A stretch of DNA of 64,000 nt from Acidovorax defluvii (GCA_003268905.1 QLTU01000014.1:1-64000), one strand, 5' to 3'. Shown: positions 43,476 through 54,247, counted from the first letter of the stretch. The notes: generated from the sequence alone by a model not told the origin. Numbers and translations are program-made.

Positions 43476-43647
43476 ACAGGGTTGCGTGGGGGCCGAATGC
43501 CCTGCGCCCGGTGTTTTGGGCCATCTTGTACCCTGACAATGTCACCTCGGGCACTCGGCTTTGTGTGGATTGGGCGCGAGCTGTGCCACAGTCACACCCA
43601 AACGCCGCAAGTTTTTTGATGGCCCCACCGACGCTGCTGCAACACCC

Positions 43648-46338
43648 ATGGACAAACACTACCTCACGCCGCTATTTGCGCCTGCTTCCATTGCCGTTCT
43701 GGCGGGCAGGGCCGACAACCCCGAATCGCTGACCTCGTATGCGCAGGCACTGCATCCGGCCCTGCGGGCGCAGCGTTTTGCCGGTAGCCTGCAGTTTGTG
43801 GACACCCACACCAGCGGCACGCTGGCCGACCTGGCGCAAAGAAAGTCGGACCTGGCCATCATCGCGCTGCCCCCGGCCGAAGTGCCCGCCGCGCTGGAAG
43901 TGGCGGGGCGCATTGGCTGCCGCGCCGCACTGGTACTGTCCAGCGGCATGGACGCAGACCAGGCCGCCAATCTCAAGAAAATAGCGCGGCGTGAGGGCCT
44001 GTATCTGCTGGGCCCCAATTCACTCGGGTTCCAGCGCCCGCACCTGCAGCTCAATGCGAGCGCGGCCGGCCCCCTGGCCAGCGATGGCCCTCTGGCGCTG
44101 GTGTGCCAGTCGGGGGCACTCACCTCGTCCATCCTCGACTGGGCCAGCAACAACGCCGTGGGGTTTTCTGCCGTGGTGTCGCTCGGGCCCAACACCGATG
44201 TGGACATTGCCCAGGTGCTCGATTTTCTGGCCCACGATGCGCGCACGCAAAGCATCGTCGTGTACATGGAAGGCATTTCCAACGCACGCCGTTTCATGAG
44301 CGCGCTGCGTTCGGCGGCCAATGCCAAGCCGGTGGTGGTGCTCAAGGCCGGGCGCAAGCCCGCGGGCAACGAGGCAGCCCAGACGCACAGCGGCACCATT
44401 GTGGGCAGCGACGATGTGTTTGATGCAGCCCTGCGCCGCGCGGGCGCGGTGCGCGTGCGTTCGTTTGTCGAGCTGTTTTCGGCGGCCAAGTGCCTGGCGT
44501 CGCGTTACCGGCCGGTGGGCAAGCGCCTGGCCATCGTCACCAATGGCGGTGGGCCTGGTGTGCTGGCGGCCGACTGGGTCAATGAAATTTTGCTCAACCT
44601 GGGCAAGCTGTCGCCCGAATCGGTGCGCGCACTCGCGCCGCAGTTGCCGCCCTTGGCGTCGCTGTCAGACTTGATCGACCTGTCGGAAGACGTCGGCGCA
44701 GAGCACTTTCGCCTGGCCATCGAGGCCGCCAGCAAAGACCGTCAGGTGGATGGCGTTCTGGCCATCTATTCGCCCAAGGTGGGTTCGGACTCGTGCGGGG
44801 TGGCCACCGCGCTCGCCGAGGTCAAGAAGCACATGAGCAAGCCGCTGCTGGCCTGCTGGATGGGCGATGCCTCGGTGGTGCCAGCGCGCGCCATCCTTCG
44901 CGATGCGTCCATCCCGAGTTTTCGCACGCCGGAGGCCGCCGTGGGGGCCTTTGGCAACATCGCATCGTTCTACCAGAACCAGCAACTGCTGCAGCAAACG
45001 CCGCCGCCGCTGTCCACGCTGGCCAAGCCCGACATTGAAGGCGCGCGCCTGGTGATCGAAAGCGTGCTGGCCGAGCGGCGCAAGGTGCTCACCGAGATGG
45101 AGTCCAAGACGCTGCTGGCGGCGTTCCATATTCCGGTGACCAAGACCATCCTTGCGCGCAATGCGCACGAGGCCATGATGATCGCCACGCAGATGGGCTT
45201 CCCGGTGGCGCTGAAGATCGATTCCCCCGATATCAGCCACAAGTCGGATGTGGGTGGCGTTGCCCTCAACATCCACAGCGGCACTGCCGCCCGCGACGCC
45301 TATACCGATATGGTTCAGCGCGTGGCGCGTCTGCAGCCGCAGGCACGCATCAATGGTGTGACCGTGCAGAACATGGCGAGCGCCCGGCGCGGGCGCGAGA
45401 TCTGCATCGGCCTCGTCACAGACGATCCGTTTGGCCCGGTCATCACCTTTGGTGCGGGCGGCACCATGATCGAGCTGATCGACGACCGCGCCACGGAACT
45501 GCCGCCGCTGAACCAGTTTCTGGCGCGCCGGCTGATCGAACGTTCCCGCGTGGCCGAGACACTGGGCGAGTGGCGCGGCGCCAGCGCGGTCGATCGTGAC
45601 GCGCTGGAGCAGGTGCTGCTGCGCGTGTCGGAAATGGTGTGTGCCTTGCCCCAGCTGCGCGAGATGGACATCAACCCGCTCATCGTGGACGAGCAGGGCG
45701 CCGTGGCGGTGGATGCGCGCATTGCCATTGACCAGGCGGCCAACACCTCGGGAGGGCGGACGGACAACTTCAGCCACCTGGCCATCCTGCCCTATCCCGC
45801 GCGCTATGAGCAGCTGTGGCCCATGCGCGGGGGCGGTGAATACCTGGTGCGCCCCATTCACCCCGACGATGCGCAGATGCTGCAGCAATTGGTGCAGAAC
45901 CTGTCGCCCGAAAGCCGGTATTTCCGTTTCATCTCGTCCATGGTAGAGCTGCCCGCCTCTATGCTGGCGCGCTTTACGCTGATCGACTACGACCGCGAAA
46001 TGGCCCTGGTGGCCGTGTTCCGCGAGCGCACGGTGGGTGCTGACGGCGAGATCAAGGAAACCGATCGCATCGTGGGGGTGTCGCGCTACGTCACCAACCC
46101 CGATCAGTCGAGCTGCGAGTTCGCGCTGGTGGTGGCCGACGACTTCAATGGCAAGGGCCTGGGCTCGCGCCTGATGCTGAGCATCATGGATGTGGCGCGC
46201 GACAAAGGCCTGGCCGAGATCGACGGCCTGGTGCTGGCCAACAACCCCGGCATGCTCAAGCTGATGCGCAGCCTGGGGTTTGTGGTCAAGCCCTTCCCGG
46301 AAGATGCCGATTTCAAGCTGGTGACGCACACGCTGTAG
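43648..46338 (+). CDS. Pat-type protein lysine acetyltransferase (NDP-forming acyl-CoA synthetase-like + GNAT)
   Basis: This is an 896-residue protein with the layout of Pat/YfiQ. An NDP-forming acyl-CoA synthetase-like body spans about residues 1-720, with CoA-binding FAPASIAVLAGR, LLGPNSLGFQRP, LVCQSGALTSSILDWA and an ATP-grasp part with GFPVALKIDSPDISHKSDVGGV. It ends in a GNAT acetyltransferase domain (about 740-896) with the acetyl-CoA loop GKGLGSRLM. Such proteins acetylate and inactivate acetyl-CoA synthetase and other enzymes. The conserved start MDKHYLTPLF at 43648 is preferred over an upstream ATG at 43561. Confidence 0.92.
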   Translation: MDKHYLTPLFAPASIAVLAGRADNPESLTSYAQALHPALRAQRFAGSLQFVDTHTSGTLADLAQRKSDLAIIALPPAEVPAALEVAGRIGCRAALVLSSGMDADQAANLKKIARREGLYLLGPNSLGFQRPHLQLNASAAGPLASDGPLALVCQSGALTSSILDWASNNAVGFSAVVSLGPNTDVDIAQVLDFLAHDARTQSIVVYMEGISNARRFMSALRSAANAKPVVVLKAGRKPAGNEAAQTHSGTIVGSDDVFDAALRRAGAVRVRSFVELFSAAKCLASRYRPVGKRLAIVTNGGGPGVLAADWVNEILLNLGKLSPESVRALAPQLPPLASLSDLIDLSEDVGAEHFRLAIEAASKDRQVDGVLAIYSPKVGSDSCGVATALAEVKKHMSKPLLACWMGDASVVPARAILRDASIPSFRTPEAAVGAFGNIASFYQNQQLLQQTPPPLSTLAKPDIEGARLVIESVLAERRKVLTEMESKTLLAAFHIPVTKTILARNAHEAMMIATQMGFPVALKIDSPDISHKSDVGGVALNIHSGTAARDAYTDMVQRVARLQPQARINGVTVQNMASARRGREICIGLVTDDPFGPVITFGAGGTMIELIDDRATELPPLNQFLARRLIERSRVAETLGEWRGASAVDRDALEQVLLRVSEMVCALPQLREMDINPLIVDEQGAVAVDARIAIDQAANTSGGRTDNFSHLAILPYPARYEQLWPMRGGGEYLVRPIHPDDAQMLQQLVQNLSPESRYFRFISSMVELPASMLARFTLIDYDREMALVAVFRERTVGADGEIKETDRIVGVSRYVTNPDQSSCEFALVVADDFNGKGLGSRLMLSIMDVARDKGLAEIDGLVLANNPGMLKLMRSLGFVVKPFPEDADFKLVTHTL

Positions 46339-46408
46339 TCCATCACGCGCCTGTCCTGCGACCCTGGCGCGTCGCGTCCCGGCCATTGGTGCCGGGCTGG
46401 CGCGGCGG

Positions 46409-47737
46409 TCAGGGCTGGAGCAAAAGGCGGTTGATGGCGGCCACGTCGTCTTCGCTCAGCGAGCCTGCCGCCTGGCGCAGCTTGAGGGTGCCCAGCAGCA
46501 CGTTGTAGCGCGCCTGGGCCAGGTCACGCTTGGTCTGGAAGAGCTGGCTTTGTGCATTGAGCACATCAATATTGATGCGCACGCCCACCTGGTAACCCAG
46601 CTTGTTGGCATCCAGCGCGCTCTGGCTGGATGCTTCAGCGGCCTCCAGTGCCCGCACCTGGCCCTGGCCAGACTGCACGCCAAAAAATGCCGCCCGCGTG
46701 GCCTGCGCCACGTTGCGGCGCGTGGTTTCAAGGTCGGCCTGGGCCTTTTCTTCGAGGGCCAGCGTTTCCTTGATGCGGTTTTGCACCGCAAAGCCCGCAA
46801 ACAAAGGCAGGTTGAGTGCCACGCCCACGCTGGCATTGTTGGTGCGGCTGTTCATGCCCGGTGTGGTGACGGTGCCGTTCGGGTTGCGCGCAATGTTGTA
46901 GCCCGCCTGCAGGTCCACCGTGGGCAAATGCCCGGTGCCCGCCTTGCGCGTTTCAAGGCGCGCAATGTCCAGGGCGATCTGGGCCTGGCGCACGCCGGGC
47001 TGCTGGTCTTGTGCCGTTTGCACCCAGGCTGCCACATCGTCTGGCTGCACGCTGGGCAACTGCACCGGCTGGGCCAGTGCCACGGGGTGGGTGCCGGTGA
47101 TGCCCACCAGCTGGTCAAGCGCCAGCTTTTTCACGCGCAGGTCGTTCTCGGCAGCGATTTCCTGGGCAATCACCAGGTCGTAGCGGGCCTGGGCCTCGCG
47201 GGAATCGGTGACGGTGGAGGTGCCCACCTCGAAATTGCGTTTGGCAGAGGCCAGCTGCTCGGAGACCGCCGCTTTTTGCGCCTGCACAAAGGTGAGCGTG
47301 TCTTGGGCAGCCAGCACGTCAAAGTAAGCCTGGCTCACGCGCACCAGCAGGTCCTGGGTGGCGGCGTCGAGCTGGGCACGGGCCACGTCGATACCGCGCT
47401 GGCCCTGCTGAAAATTGATGCGGTTGGCCGGGCGGTACAGGGGTTGCGATGCACTCAACCCCACGTTCTGCGCGCTGCCACTGAAGTCCACCGGGGGGCG
47501 GGTGACTTCGGTGTTGGCGCGGGACACTCCTGCAGACAGGCCCACGCTGGGCAGCAGGCCGGCACGGGCTTGTTCAGCGCGGCTGGAGGCCGCATCCAGC
47601 TGAAGCTTGGCTGCCTGCCACACCGTGTCGTAGCCACGCGCGGCATCCACCAGCTGCAAAAGGCTCTGGGCGTGCACCGGCGCGCAAAAAACGGCACTGA
47701 GTGCCAGGGACAGGGGAAGAAGCCGAAGCGGGTTCAT
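46409..47737 (-). CDS. tolC: TolC family outer-membrane efflux protein
   Basis: This 442-residue protein has a signal peptide (about residues 1-23, ending PVHAQ). The mature part has two repeated TolC halves of long coiled coils (SRAEQARAGLLPSVGLSAG; QAYFDVLAAQDTLTFVQAQKAAVSEQLASAKRNFEVGTSTVTDSREAQARYDL begins the first barrel return). It forms the outer-membrane duct of tripartite export systems. It lies with rhodanese and Pcm-like genes on the minus strand and downstream of an RND permease/adaptor pair, which could use it. Confidence 0.93.
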   Translation of the reverse strand: MNPLRLLPLSLALSAVFCAPVHAQSLLQLVDAARGYDTVWQAAKLQLDAASSRAEQARAGLLPSVGLSAGVSRANTEVTRPPVDFSGSAQNVGLSASQPLYRPANRINFQQGQRGIDVARAQLDAATQDLLVRVSQAYFDVLAAQDTLTFVQAQKAAVSEQLASAKRNFEVGTSTVTDSREAQARYDLVIAQEIAAENDLRVKKLALDQLVGITGTHPVALAQPVQLPSVQPDDVAAWVQTAQDQQPGVRQAQIALDIARLETRKAGTGHLPTVDLQAGYNIARNPNGTVTTPGMNSRTNNASVGVALNLPLFAGFAVQNRIKETLALEEKAQADLETTRRNVAQATRAAFFGVQSGQGQVRALEAAEASSQSALDANKLGYQVGVRINIDVLNAQSQLFQTKRDLAQARYNVLLGTLKLRQAAGSLSEDDVAAINRLLLQP

Positions 47738-47863
47738 GGAGGTCCTTCAGGTAGTTCTGCGCGGGCAAGGGGTTGTGAACCAAGGGCTGTGGTGAGCACG
47801 GGCAACAACGAGCCGGCGGTTTTGGGCAAGGTGGGCGCACATGATCAAAACACTCACCGCCGC

Positions 47864-48205
47864 TCAATACCGAGGCACGCTGGTGTCGCGTTCGCGGGAC
47901 CAGGCATCAATGCCACCCGTGATGTTGGCCAGTGTTCCAAAACCCTGCTGATCCAGGAAAACCGCCACATGCAGGCTGCGCACGCCATGGTGGCACAGAC
48001 ACGCCAAGGGGCGCGACGGGTCCAGTTCGCTCAGTCGGCCGGGCAGCTCGCCCATGGGAATCGCAACCAGTTCAAAGCCGTCTGTTCGCACGCTGGCGGT
48101 CTGCAGCTCCCAGGGCTCGCGCACGTCCAGCACCAGGGGCTGGCCTTCGGCAGCGGCCTGCGCAAACCAGTCGGACAGCAGCGCAGGGCGGACATGGTCG
48201 ATCAC
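47864..48205 (-). CDS. rhodanese-like sulfurtransferase domain protein
   Basis: This 113-residue single-domain cytosolic rhodanese has the active-site loop CHHGVRS near residue 71, with the persulfide-carrying Cys, and the N-terminal LVLDVREPWE. It may transfer sulfur to an acceptor. It lies 21 bases from the Pcm-like gene (upstream) and 126 from tolC (downstream), so the three are likely one transcript. Confidence 0.92.
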   Translation of the reverse strand: MIDHVRPALLSDWFAQAAAEGQPLVLDVREPWELQTASVRTDGFELVAIPMGELPGRLSELDPSRPLACLCHHGVRSLHVAVFLDQQGFGTLANITGGIDAWSRERDTSVPRY

Positions 48206-48226
48206 GCAGAACTCCAGGACGCCAGA

Positions 48227-48940
48227 TCAGAACGAAAAGCCCGAGGGTTCGGCAAAGCCGACCAGGCGCGGGGCAACGGTGTCCCAGGGCGAGGTGGTGT
48301 CAAAACGATCACCGGTGCGGCGCACCAGCGTGAAGCGCATGACGGGTTCCTGGCCCACGATGGCAGCCAGGCGGCCGCCATCGCGCAGCATCGACAACAG
48401 GTGTTTAGGAATTTCAGCCACGGAGCCACTGAGCACGATCACGTCGAACGGACCTTCGGGCACGGCATCGCGGGAACCGTCGGACACGCGCACATGGGCG
48501 TTGGTGACACCGGCGCGCTGCAGGTTGTCTTGTGCCATTTCAGCCAGGGCGGGCAAGATTTCGAGCGAGACCACGCTTTGCGCACGGTGCGCCAGCAGGG
48601 CGGCCATATAGCCCGAGCCCGCACCGATTTCGAGCACACGGTCGGTGGGCAAAATCTTCACGTCTTGCAGGATGCGTGCCTCAATCCGGGGCTGCAGCAT
48701 GCTGTGACCCAGGCGCACGGCCTCTTCGGCATCGGTGCCCAGAAGGGGGATTTCGATGTCCATGAACGCCATGCTGCGGCAGGCCGGGGGCACGAAGTCT
48801 TCGCGGTGCACCACAGCCAGCAGCTCCAGCACGTCTGCGTCCAGCACATTCCACGGGCGGATCTGCTGCTCGATCAGGTTGTAGCGGGCCTGTTCAATAG
48901 GGTCGCTGATGTTGGCGGACGTGTTCAAAGGCATGTTCAT
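48227..48940 (-). CDS. protein-L-isoaspartate O-methyltransferase family protein
   Basis: This is a 237-residue SAM-dependent methyltransferase. Motif I is VLEIGAGSGYMAALLA near residue 96, preceded by HSMLQPRIEARILQDV, which is altered from the classical Pcm active-site motif (QTISQP region). The family repairs isoaspartyl residues in aged proteins, but members with this altered region may have another substrate. The start is MNMPLN at 48940 or the second ATG at 48934. It lies between the RND permease and the rhodanese gene. Confidence 0.88.
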   Translation of the reverse strand: MNMPLNTSANISDPIEQARYNLIEQQIRPWNVLDADVLELLAVVHREDFVPPACRSMAFMDIEIPLLGTDAEEAVRLGHSMLQPRIEARILQDVKILPTDRVLEIGAGSGYMAALLAHRAQSVVSLEILPALAEMAQDNLQRAGVTNAHVRVSDGSRDAVPEGPFDVIVLSGSVAEIPKHLLSMLRDGGRLAAIVGQEPVMRFTLVRRTGDRFDTTSPWDTVAPRLVGFAEPSGFSF

Positions 48941-48964
48941 GGAATCTCTCCAGGGGAAGGCGGG

Positions 48965-51900
48965 TCAGGACAAACCCTTGATTTTAGGGGGCACGGGCGC
49001 GGGCTGGCCGCGGCCCATGCGGGCACGTGCCCAGCGGGCCAGATCGTCCATGTAGCAATACACCACCGGAACCACCACCAGCGTCAAAAGCGACGAGGTG
49101 ATGACACCGCCAATCACGGCCTGGCCCATGGGCGCGCGCTGCTCCGAACCCTCGGACAGCGCAAACGCCAGCGGCACCATGCCGAAGATCATGGCCAGCG
49201 TGGTCATGAGGATGGGGCGCAGCCGCACGCGGGCGGCCAGCAACAGGGCCTCGGCACGGGGCAGGCCGGGCACGGTGCGGCCGGTGTCGTCAATGAATTC
49301 CTCGCGGGCGCGAATGGCAAAGTCCACCAGCAAAATGGCATTCTTGGTGACCAGGCCCATCAGCATCACCACGCCAATGATCGAGAACATCGACAGCGTG
49401 GAGCGGAACATCAGCAGCGCCAGCACCACGCCGATCAGCGTGAGCGGCAGCGAGGTCATCAGCGCCAGCGGCTGCAAGAAGCTCTTGAACTGGCTGGCCA
49501 GGATCATGTAGATGAACACGATGGCCAGCACCAGCGCCGAGATGGCATAGCCAAACGACTCGGCCATGTTTTTGGTGGAGCCACCAAACTGGTAGCGGTA
49601 GCCCGGTGGAAACACCACGCTGTCGAGCGCCTTCTTGATGTCGTTGGATACCTCGCCCGCAGAACGGTCGGCCACGTTGGCGGTGACGGCCACCTCGCGC
49701 GTGAGGTCACGGCGGTTGATCTGGTTGGCGCCAGTGGACTCCGTCACCCGGGCCACCTGGTTCAGTCGCACGATGCGGGTGCTGCCGTCGGCCGCCGTCA
49801 GGGCAAAGGGCAGGCGCTCCAGGTCTTGTGGGGTGGTGCGGGCTTCCGGCGCCAGGCGCACATTCACGTCGTAGGTCTGGTCATCGGGTGCACGCCAATT
49901 GCCCACCGTGGTGCCGGCCACCAGCATGCGCAGCGATGCGGCCAGCTGGGCCACGGAAACCCCCAGGTCGGACGCTGCGTCACGCTGCACATCGAGCGCA
50001 ATCACCGGCTTGTCTGGCTTGGCGCTCGTATCCAGGTCCACCAGGCCCGGAATATCACGGATCTTCTCGTTGACGATGCGGGTCAGGCGCTCCAATTCCT
50101 GCAGATCAGGCCCCTGCAGCGAGAACTCCACCTGCTTTTGGCCACCCACCGGGTCCAGCAGGCCCACATGGGTCACGGTAATGCCTGGCACCTGCTTGAG
50201 GCGCTCGCGCAGCACGCCCGACATGGCATCCACGCTGCGGCTGCGGTCCTTGCGGTCGACCAGGCGCACATAAATGCTGGCGTACATCTTGCCCTGCGCG
50301 CTGCCGGTGTTGATGGTGGACAGCGTGTAGCGCACCTCGGGAAACTCGCGCAGGATGCCTTCCACCTGCCGCGCCTTGGCCTCGGTGGCCTCCAGCGACG
50401 AGCCCACGGGCGTATAGAAGTTGACGGTGGTTTCCGAAAAATCGGCCTTGGGAACGAACTCGGTGCCCAGCAGCGGCACCATGAAAACGCTCAGCACGAA
50501 GATGGCCAGCGCAATGCCCAGCGTGGACAGCTTGTGTACCAGCGACCAGCGCAGGATGCCCTGGTAGCCTTCGGCCAGGGCATCGGTGGCGCGGTCAAAC
50601 CAGCCGGTGACACGGCCGATGGTCTTGTCGTAAAAAGTGACGGGCTCAGTGCGCTGCCCGTGCGCGTGGATGGTGGGGTCGTGCCAGATGCTCGACAGCA
50701 TGGGGTCGAGCGTGAAGCTGACAAACATCGAGATCAGCACCGCAGCCACGATGGTGATGCCGAACTCGTGGAAGAACTTGCCGATGATGCCGCCCATGAA
50801 GCCGATGGGCATGAACACCGCCACGATGGACAGCGTGGTGGCCAGCACGGCCAGGCCAATCTCCTGCGTGCCATCCATGGCCGCCTGGTAGGCACCTTTG
50901 CCCATCTGCACATGGCGCACGATGTTCTCCCGCACCACGATGGCGTCGTCGATCAGCAGACCCACACACAGGCTGAGCGCCATCAGCGTGATCATGTTGA
51001 TGGTGAAGCCGAACATGTTCATGAACAAGAACGTGCCGATCAGCGCAATCGGCAGCGTGAGGCCCGTGATGACGGTGGAACGCCACGAGTTCAGAAACAG
51101 AAACACAATCAGCACCGTGAGCAGGGCGCCCTCGATCAGCGTCTGGCGCACGTTATCCACGGCCACGCGAATGGGGCGGGCACTGTCGCCAATGGTCTCG
51201 AGGCGCACACCGGGCGGCAGCTGGCTCTTGAGTTCGGCCACGGCGGCATTCAGGCCGTCTACCACCTCGATGGTGTTTTCGCCCTGCGACTTTTGCACCG
51301 ACAGCAGCAGCGTGCGTTGGCCGTTGTAAAGCGCCAGGCTCTCCACCTCTTGCGCGCCATCTTGCACGCGGGCCAGTTGCTCCACCCGCACGGGCGCGCC
51401 CGCGCTGGCCTGGCCTGCGGTTCCGGTGCCCTTGCGCGTCACGATGATGCGGCCAAAGTCTTCGGGCCGCTGCATGCGCGCATCGATCTGCACCACGCGC
51501 TCCTGCGCCAACGAGCGGATGGCGCCCACAGGCAAATCCTGGTTTTCGTTGCGCACCGCAGCGGCCACCTGGTCGGGGGTGACGCCAAAGGCTTCCAGCG
51601 CCTGCGGATTGAGGTAGATATTGATCTCGCGCTTGGTGGCGCCCACGAGGTTGACAGCGCCCACGCCGCGGACGTTTTCGAGCCGTTTTTTGAGAATCTG
51701 TTCGGCCCATGTGGTCAGCTCCACTGCAGAGGGAGCCCCCACGCTTCCCGCTGCGCGTGGTTCGCTGCTCCCCGAGGGGGCCTTCGCGCCTTGGGGCGGC
51801 ACGGCGGCGCTCACGCTGCGCTCTGTTGCCCCGGCCTTGTCATCCGGCAGCACCGCCAGCGACCACACGGCGCGGCTGGCCGGGTCAAAGCGCAGCACGC

Positions 51901-52279
51901 GCGGCTCTTTCACCTCGGTGCGCAGCGTTGGGCGAACAATGGCCACCTTCTCGCGCACGTCTTCTGCGGCCTTGCGCCCATCAATGTGCAGCTGAAATTC
52001 GATGATGACGACGGCCGTGCCCTCGTAGCTGCGCGAGGTGAGGGCGTTGATGCCCGCAATGGAGTTGACGCCTTCCTCGATTTTCTTGGTGACTTCGCTC
52101 TCCACGATTTCGGGCGAAGCGCCGGGGTAGTCCACCGTGACCACCACCACCGGAAAGTCGATGTCCGGAAACTGGTCTACCTTGAGCCGCTGGTAAGAAA
52201 ACAGACCCAGCACCACGATGGCGAGCATCACCATGGTGGCGAACACCGGGTTTTTCAGACTGACCTGGGTGAACCACAT
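48965..52279 (-). CDS. RND family efflux permease
   Basis: This 1104-residue inner-membrane proton antiporter exports drugs or metals with an adaptor and TolC. It has the usual 12 membrane helices and two large periplasmic loops. Features include [22 protein letters not shown] at the N-terminus, [13 protein letters not shown] in helix 4 (the antiport Asp region) and [14 protein letters not shown] in the second half. Residues about 148-183 are a repeat-derived insertion ([20 protein letters not shown] and on) just before [16 protein letters not shown]. It lies 6 bases downstream of the adaptor gene. Confidence 0.95.
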   Translation of the reverse strand: MWFTQVSLKNPVFATMVMLAIVVLGLFSYQRLKVDQFPDIDFPVVVVTVDYPGASPEIVESEVTKKIEEGVNSIAGINALTSRSYEGTAVVIIEFQLHIDGRKAAEDVREKVAIVRPTLRTEVKEPRVLRFDPASRAVWSLAVLPDDKAGATERSVSAAVPPQGAKAPSGSSEPRAAGSVGAPSAVELTTWAEQILKKRLENVRGVGAVNLVGATKREINIYLNPQALEAFGVTPDQVAAAVRNENQDLPVGAIRSLAQERVVQIDARMQRPEDFGRIIVTRKGTGTAGQASAGAPVRVEQLARVQDGAQEVESLALYNGQRTLLLSVQKSQGENTIEVVDGLNAAVAELKSQLPPGVRLETIGDSARPIRVAVDNVRQTLIEGALLTVLIVFLFLNSWRSTVITGLTLPIALIGTFLFMNMFGFTINMITLMALSLCVGLLIDDAIVVRENIVRHVQMGKGAYQAAMDGTQEIGLAVLATTLSIVAVFMPIGFMGGIIGKFFHEFGITIVAAVLISMFVSFTLDPMLSSIWHDPTIHAHGQRTEPVTFYDKTIGRVTGWFDRATDALAEGYQGILRWSLVHKLSTLGIALAIFVLSVFMVPLLGTEFVPKADFSETTVNFYTPVGSSLEATEAKARQVEGILREFPEVRYTLSTINTGSAQGKMYASIYVRLVDRKDRSRSVDAMSGVLRERLKQVPGITVTHVGLLDPVGGQKQVEFSLQGPDLQELERLTRIVNEKIRDIPGLVDLDTSAKPDKPVIALDVQRDAASDLGVSVAQLAASLRMLVAGTTVGNWRAPDDQTYDVNVRLAPEARTTPQDLERLPFALTAADGSTRIVRLNQVARVTESTGANQINRRDLTREVAVTANVADRSAGEVSNDIKKALDSVVFPPGYRYQFGGSTKNMAESFGYAISALVLAIVFIYMILASQFKSFLQPLALMTSLPLTLIGVVLALLMFRSTLSMFSIIGVVMLMGLVTKNAILLVDFAIRAREEFIDDTGRTVPGLPRAEALLLAARVRLRPILMTTLAMIFGMVPLAFALSEGSEQRAPMGQAVIGGVITSSLLTLVVVPVVYCYMDDLARWARARMGRGQPAPVPPKIKGLS
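51728..51835. repeat. G/C-rich repeat element inside the RND permease gene
   Basis: GAGGGAGCCCCCACGCTTCC, then GCTGCTCCCCGAGGGGGCCT and TTGGGGCGGCACGGCGGCGC form an about 108-base insertion whose blocks match the minus strand of 16970-17045. Its length keeps the permease frame open. Confidence 0.7.
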
Positions 52280-52285
52280 GGCGGG

Positions 52286-53467
52286 TTACGGCGCGGGGCG
52301 CGATGCAGGGGTTGCGGCGGCAGCAGGCGCGGCTGGCGCATCCTGCACGCGAACCGGAGTGCCTTCGCGCAGCGACCCCATGCGCCCGGCCACCACCGCC
52401 GTGCCTTCGGCAACGCCCTCAATCGCCACCAGCGTGTCACCCGCCACCACGGCCCGGGCGCCCGGTTTTACCGGCACATACACCACGCGGCCGTTTTGCA
52501 CCGCCTGCACATAGGGCGCCGGCCTGTCGGTGCGCACGGCATCCAGTGGCAAGGCCAGCACATCGGCGTGGCCCGTGTCGAGCGTGCCCTGCACAAACAG
52601 ACCCTGGCGCAGCACCGATGCCGCTGCGCCTTGTTCGATGACAAGGTACACCGGTACCGTGCGGCTGGCGGCCTGTGCACTGGGGTTGATGCGGGCCACC
52701 GTGGCCTCGATGGGGGCGGCCACACCCTCGATCTGCAGGCGGGCCTTCTGGCCCACACGCACGGCCAACGAATCGGCAGGGTTCAGCAGGGCCTCAAGCT
52801 CCAGTTTTGACAGGTCCACCACCTCGACAATACGGGTATCCATGCCCACGCGCTCGCCGGGCTGCGCCAGCCGCTGCGACACCTGGCCCGTCAACGGGCT
52901 GCGCACAACCGTGTCGTCGAGCGATTTGCGCGTCACATCGGCAGCGGCCAGCGCCGCCCGGTAGGTGGACTGCGCGGCGTCCAGGCTGGCCTGCGAGGTG
53001 GCAAGCGCCGTGGCAGAGATGAAGCCCTGGTCCACCAGCGCGCGGTTGTTGGTGAACTGGCGCTGGCTGATGTCCACCTGGGCCTTGGCGGCATCGGCTT
53101 GCTGCTGGGCCTGGCGCAGGCGTGCGCGCGCCTCGGTGCTGTCGATGCGGGCGATTTCCTGCCCGGCGCGCACGCTGTCGCCCTCGCGCAGGGTCAGGCC
53201 CTGCAATTCGCCTGCCGCGCGGGCCTTGACCATGGCCGATTCGACGGCGCGGAGCGAGCCAGACACGGGCACCCCCAGCGCAATGCGCTGGCGCAGCACC
53301 GTGACCATTTCACCGGGCGCCAGGTCCAGGGTGGCTTCTTTGCGTTGCGCGCTGGATTCGGCCAGGGCCTTTTGCTGCGCCTGCCGCGCGGCCAGGGCAC
53401 GCCAGACGCCACCGCCCACCAGCACCACAGCGATGGCGACAGCCACCCAGAGAATCCAGCGTTTCAT
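52286..53467 (-). CDS. RND efflux periplasmic adaptor (HlyD/MFP family)
   Basis: This 393-residue protein has an N-terminal membrane anchor (MKRWILWVAVAIAVVLVGGGVW), a lipoyl half motif GELQGLTLREGDSVRAGQEIARID near residue 92, an alpha-hairpin (ARARLRQAQQQADAAKAQVD), a second lipoyl half (RSPLTGQVSQRLAQPGERV) and a beta-barrel domain. It bridges the permease and the TolC duct. A Pro/Ala-rich C-terminal tail is unneeded for the fold. The ATG at 53467 lies 4 bases after the TetR stop. It is co-transcribed with tetR and the permease. Confidence 0.95.
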   Translation of the reverse strand: MKRWILWVAVAIAVVLVGGGVWRALAARQAQQKALAESSAQRKEATLDLAPGEMVTVLRQRIALGVPVSGSLRAVESAMVKARAAGELQGLTLREGDSVRAGQEIARIDSTEARARLRQAQQQADAAKAQVDISQRQFTNNRALVDQGFISATALATSQASLDAAQSTYRAALAAADVTRKSLDDTVVRSPLTGQVSQRLAQPGERVGMDTRIVEVVDLSKLELEALLNPADSLAVRVGQKARLQIEGVAAPIEATVARINPSAQAASRTVPVYLVIEQGAAASVLRQGLFVQGTLDTGHADVLALPLDAVRTDRPAPYVQAVQNGRVVYVPVKPGARAVVAGDTLVAIEGVAEGTAVVAGRMGSLREGTPVRVQDAPAAPAAAATPASRPAP

Positions 53468-53471
53468 GGTG

Positions 53472-54152
53472 TCAGAGCGGTGTAGGGGACGGGGAGGGCG
53501 CAGCCGCATACAGGCCGTGCAGAAGGTTGTCGGCCTGCATGGCCAGGTATTTTTCGGGGTCCAGGTCCAGGGCATCTGGCACGCAGGCGCCCATGGAGTG
53601 TTTCCACAGCGTAAGAAAGATCATCGGGGCCAGTACCAGATACACCGCGTAGTCCATGTCGAGCGGGCGAAACTCGTTGCGGTCCACGCCCCGCTGGAGT
53701 ATCCGGCGAATCAGCATCTGGCCAGGGCGCATCACTTCGCACTGATAAAACTCGGTGATCTCGGGGAAATGGTGCGCTTCGCTCAGCATGAGCTTGGTGA
53801 TGCCCGAGGTTTTGGTGTTGCCAATGCGCTCCCACCACACCTTGTAGCAATAGCGCAGCAAGTCGTCCGTGCTGCCCTCAAAAGCGTCCAGCTCCAGCGT
53901 CCATTCGGCAAACCGGCCAGCAATGTTTTCGCGCACGGCGGCCTTGAACAGCTCTTCCTTGCTGGGAAAATACAAAAACAGTGTGCCTTTGGACACCCCC
54001 GCACGCGCCGCCACTTCATCCACCCGCGTGGCCGCAAAACCCTTTTCGACAAACAGCTCCAGCGCGGCTTCGATGAGTTCGCCGGGGCGCGCTTCCTTGC
54101 GACGTTCGCGTTTGACCGCAGTGGTGGGATGTGAAGAGGTGGGGACGTGCAT
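53472..54152 (-). CDS. TetR/AcrR family regulator of the RND operon
   Basis: This 226-residue repressor has an N-terminal TetR DNA-binding domain (ELIEAALELFVEKGFAATRVDEVAARAGVSKGTLFLYFPSKEELF) spanning residues 25-69, and a ligand-binding helical domain behind it. It is the first gene of the minus-strand operon with adaptor and permease, and a palindromic site lies just before its start codon. It therefore probably represses its own operon and is released by an efflux substrate. Confidence 0.93.
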   Translation of the reverse strand: MHVPTSSHPTTAVKRERRKEARPGELIEAALELFVEKGFAATRVDEVAARAGVSKGTLFLYFPSKEELFKAAVRENIAGRFAEWTLELDAFEGSTDDLLRYCYKVWWERIGNTKTSGITKLMLSEAHHFPEITEFYQCEVMRPGQMLIRRILQRGVDRNEFRPLDMDYAVYLVLAPMIFLTLWKHSMGACVPDALDLDPEKYLAMQADNLLHGLYAAAPSPSPTPL

Positions 54153-54154
54153 TT

Positions 54155-54176
54155 TTACTGACTGACTGGTTAGTAA
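54155..54176. promoter_or_regulatory. probable TetR operator
   Basis: A 22-base site with outer arms TTACT (54155-54159) and AGTAA (54172-54176) and inner GACTGACTGG lies 3 bases before the tetR start codon. TTACTGACTGACTGGT also contains a short tandem TGAC repeat. Position and dyad fit an autorepressor site. Confidence 0.7.
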
Positions 54177-54247
54177 TGTAGCAAGCGCCTGCTACAGCGT
54201 CAATTCATAATGCGGTGTTGCACAACCACCTTGGCAAGGAAACATCC

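Noticed and set aside
46550-52810. A 2086-codon open frame on the plus strand, antisense to tolC, rhodanese, Pcm-like and RND genes
   Set aside because: It crosses five well-supported genes in the opposite direction, is His/Gly-rich as expected from the reverse of GC-rich codons, and has no motif. It is a composition effect.
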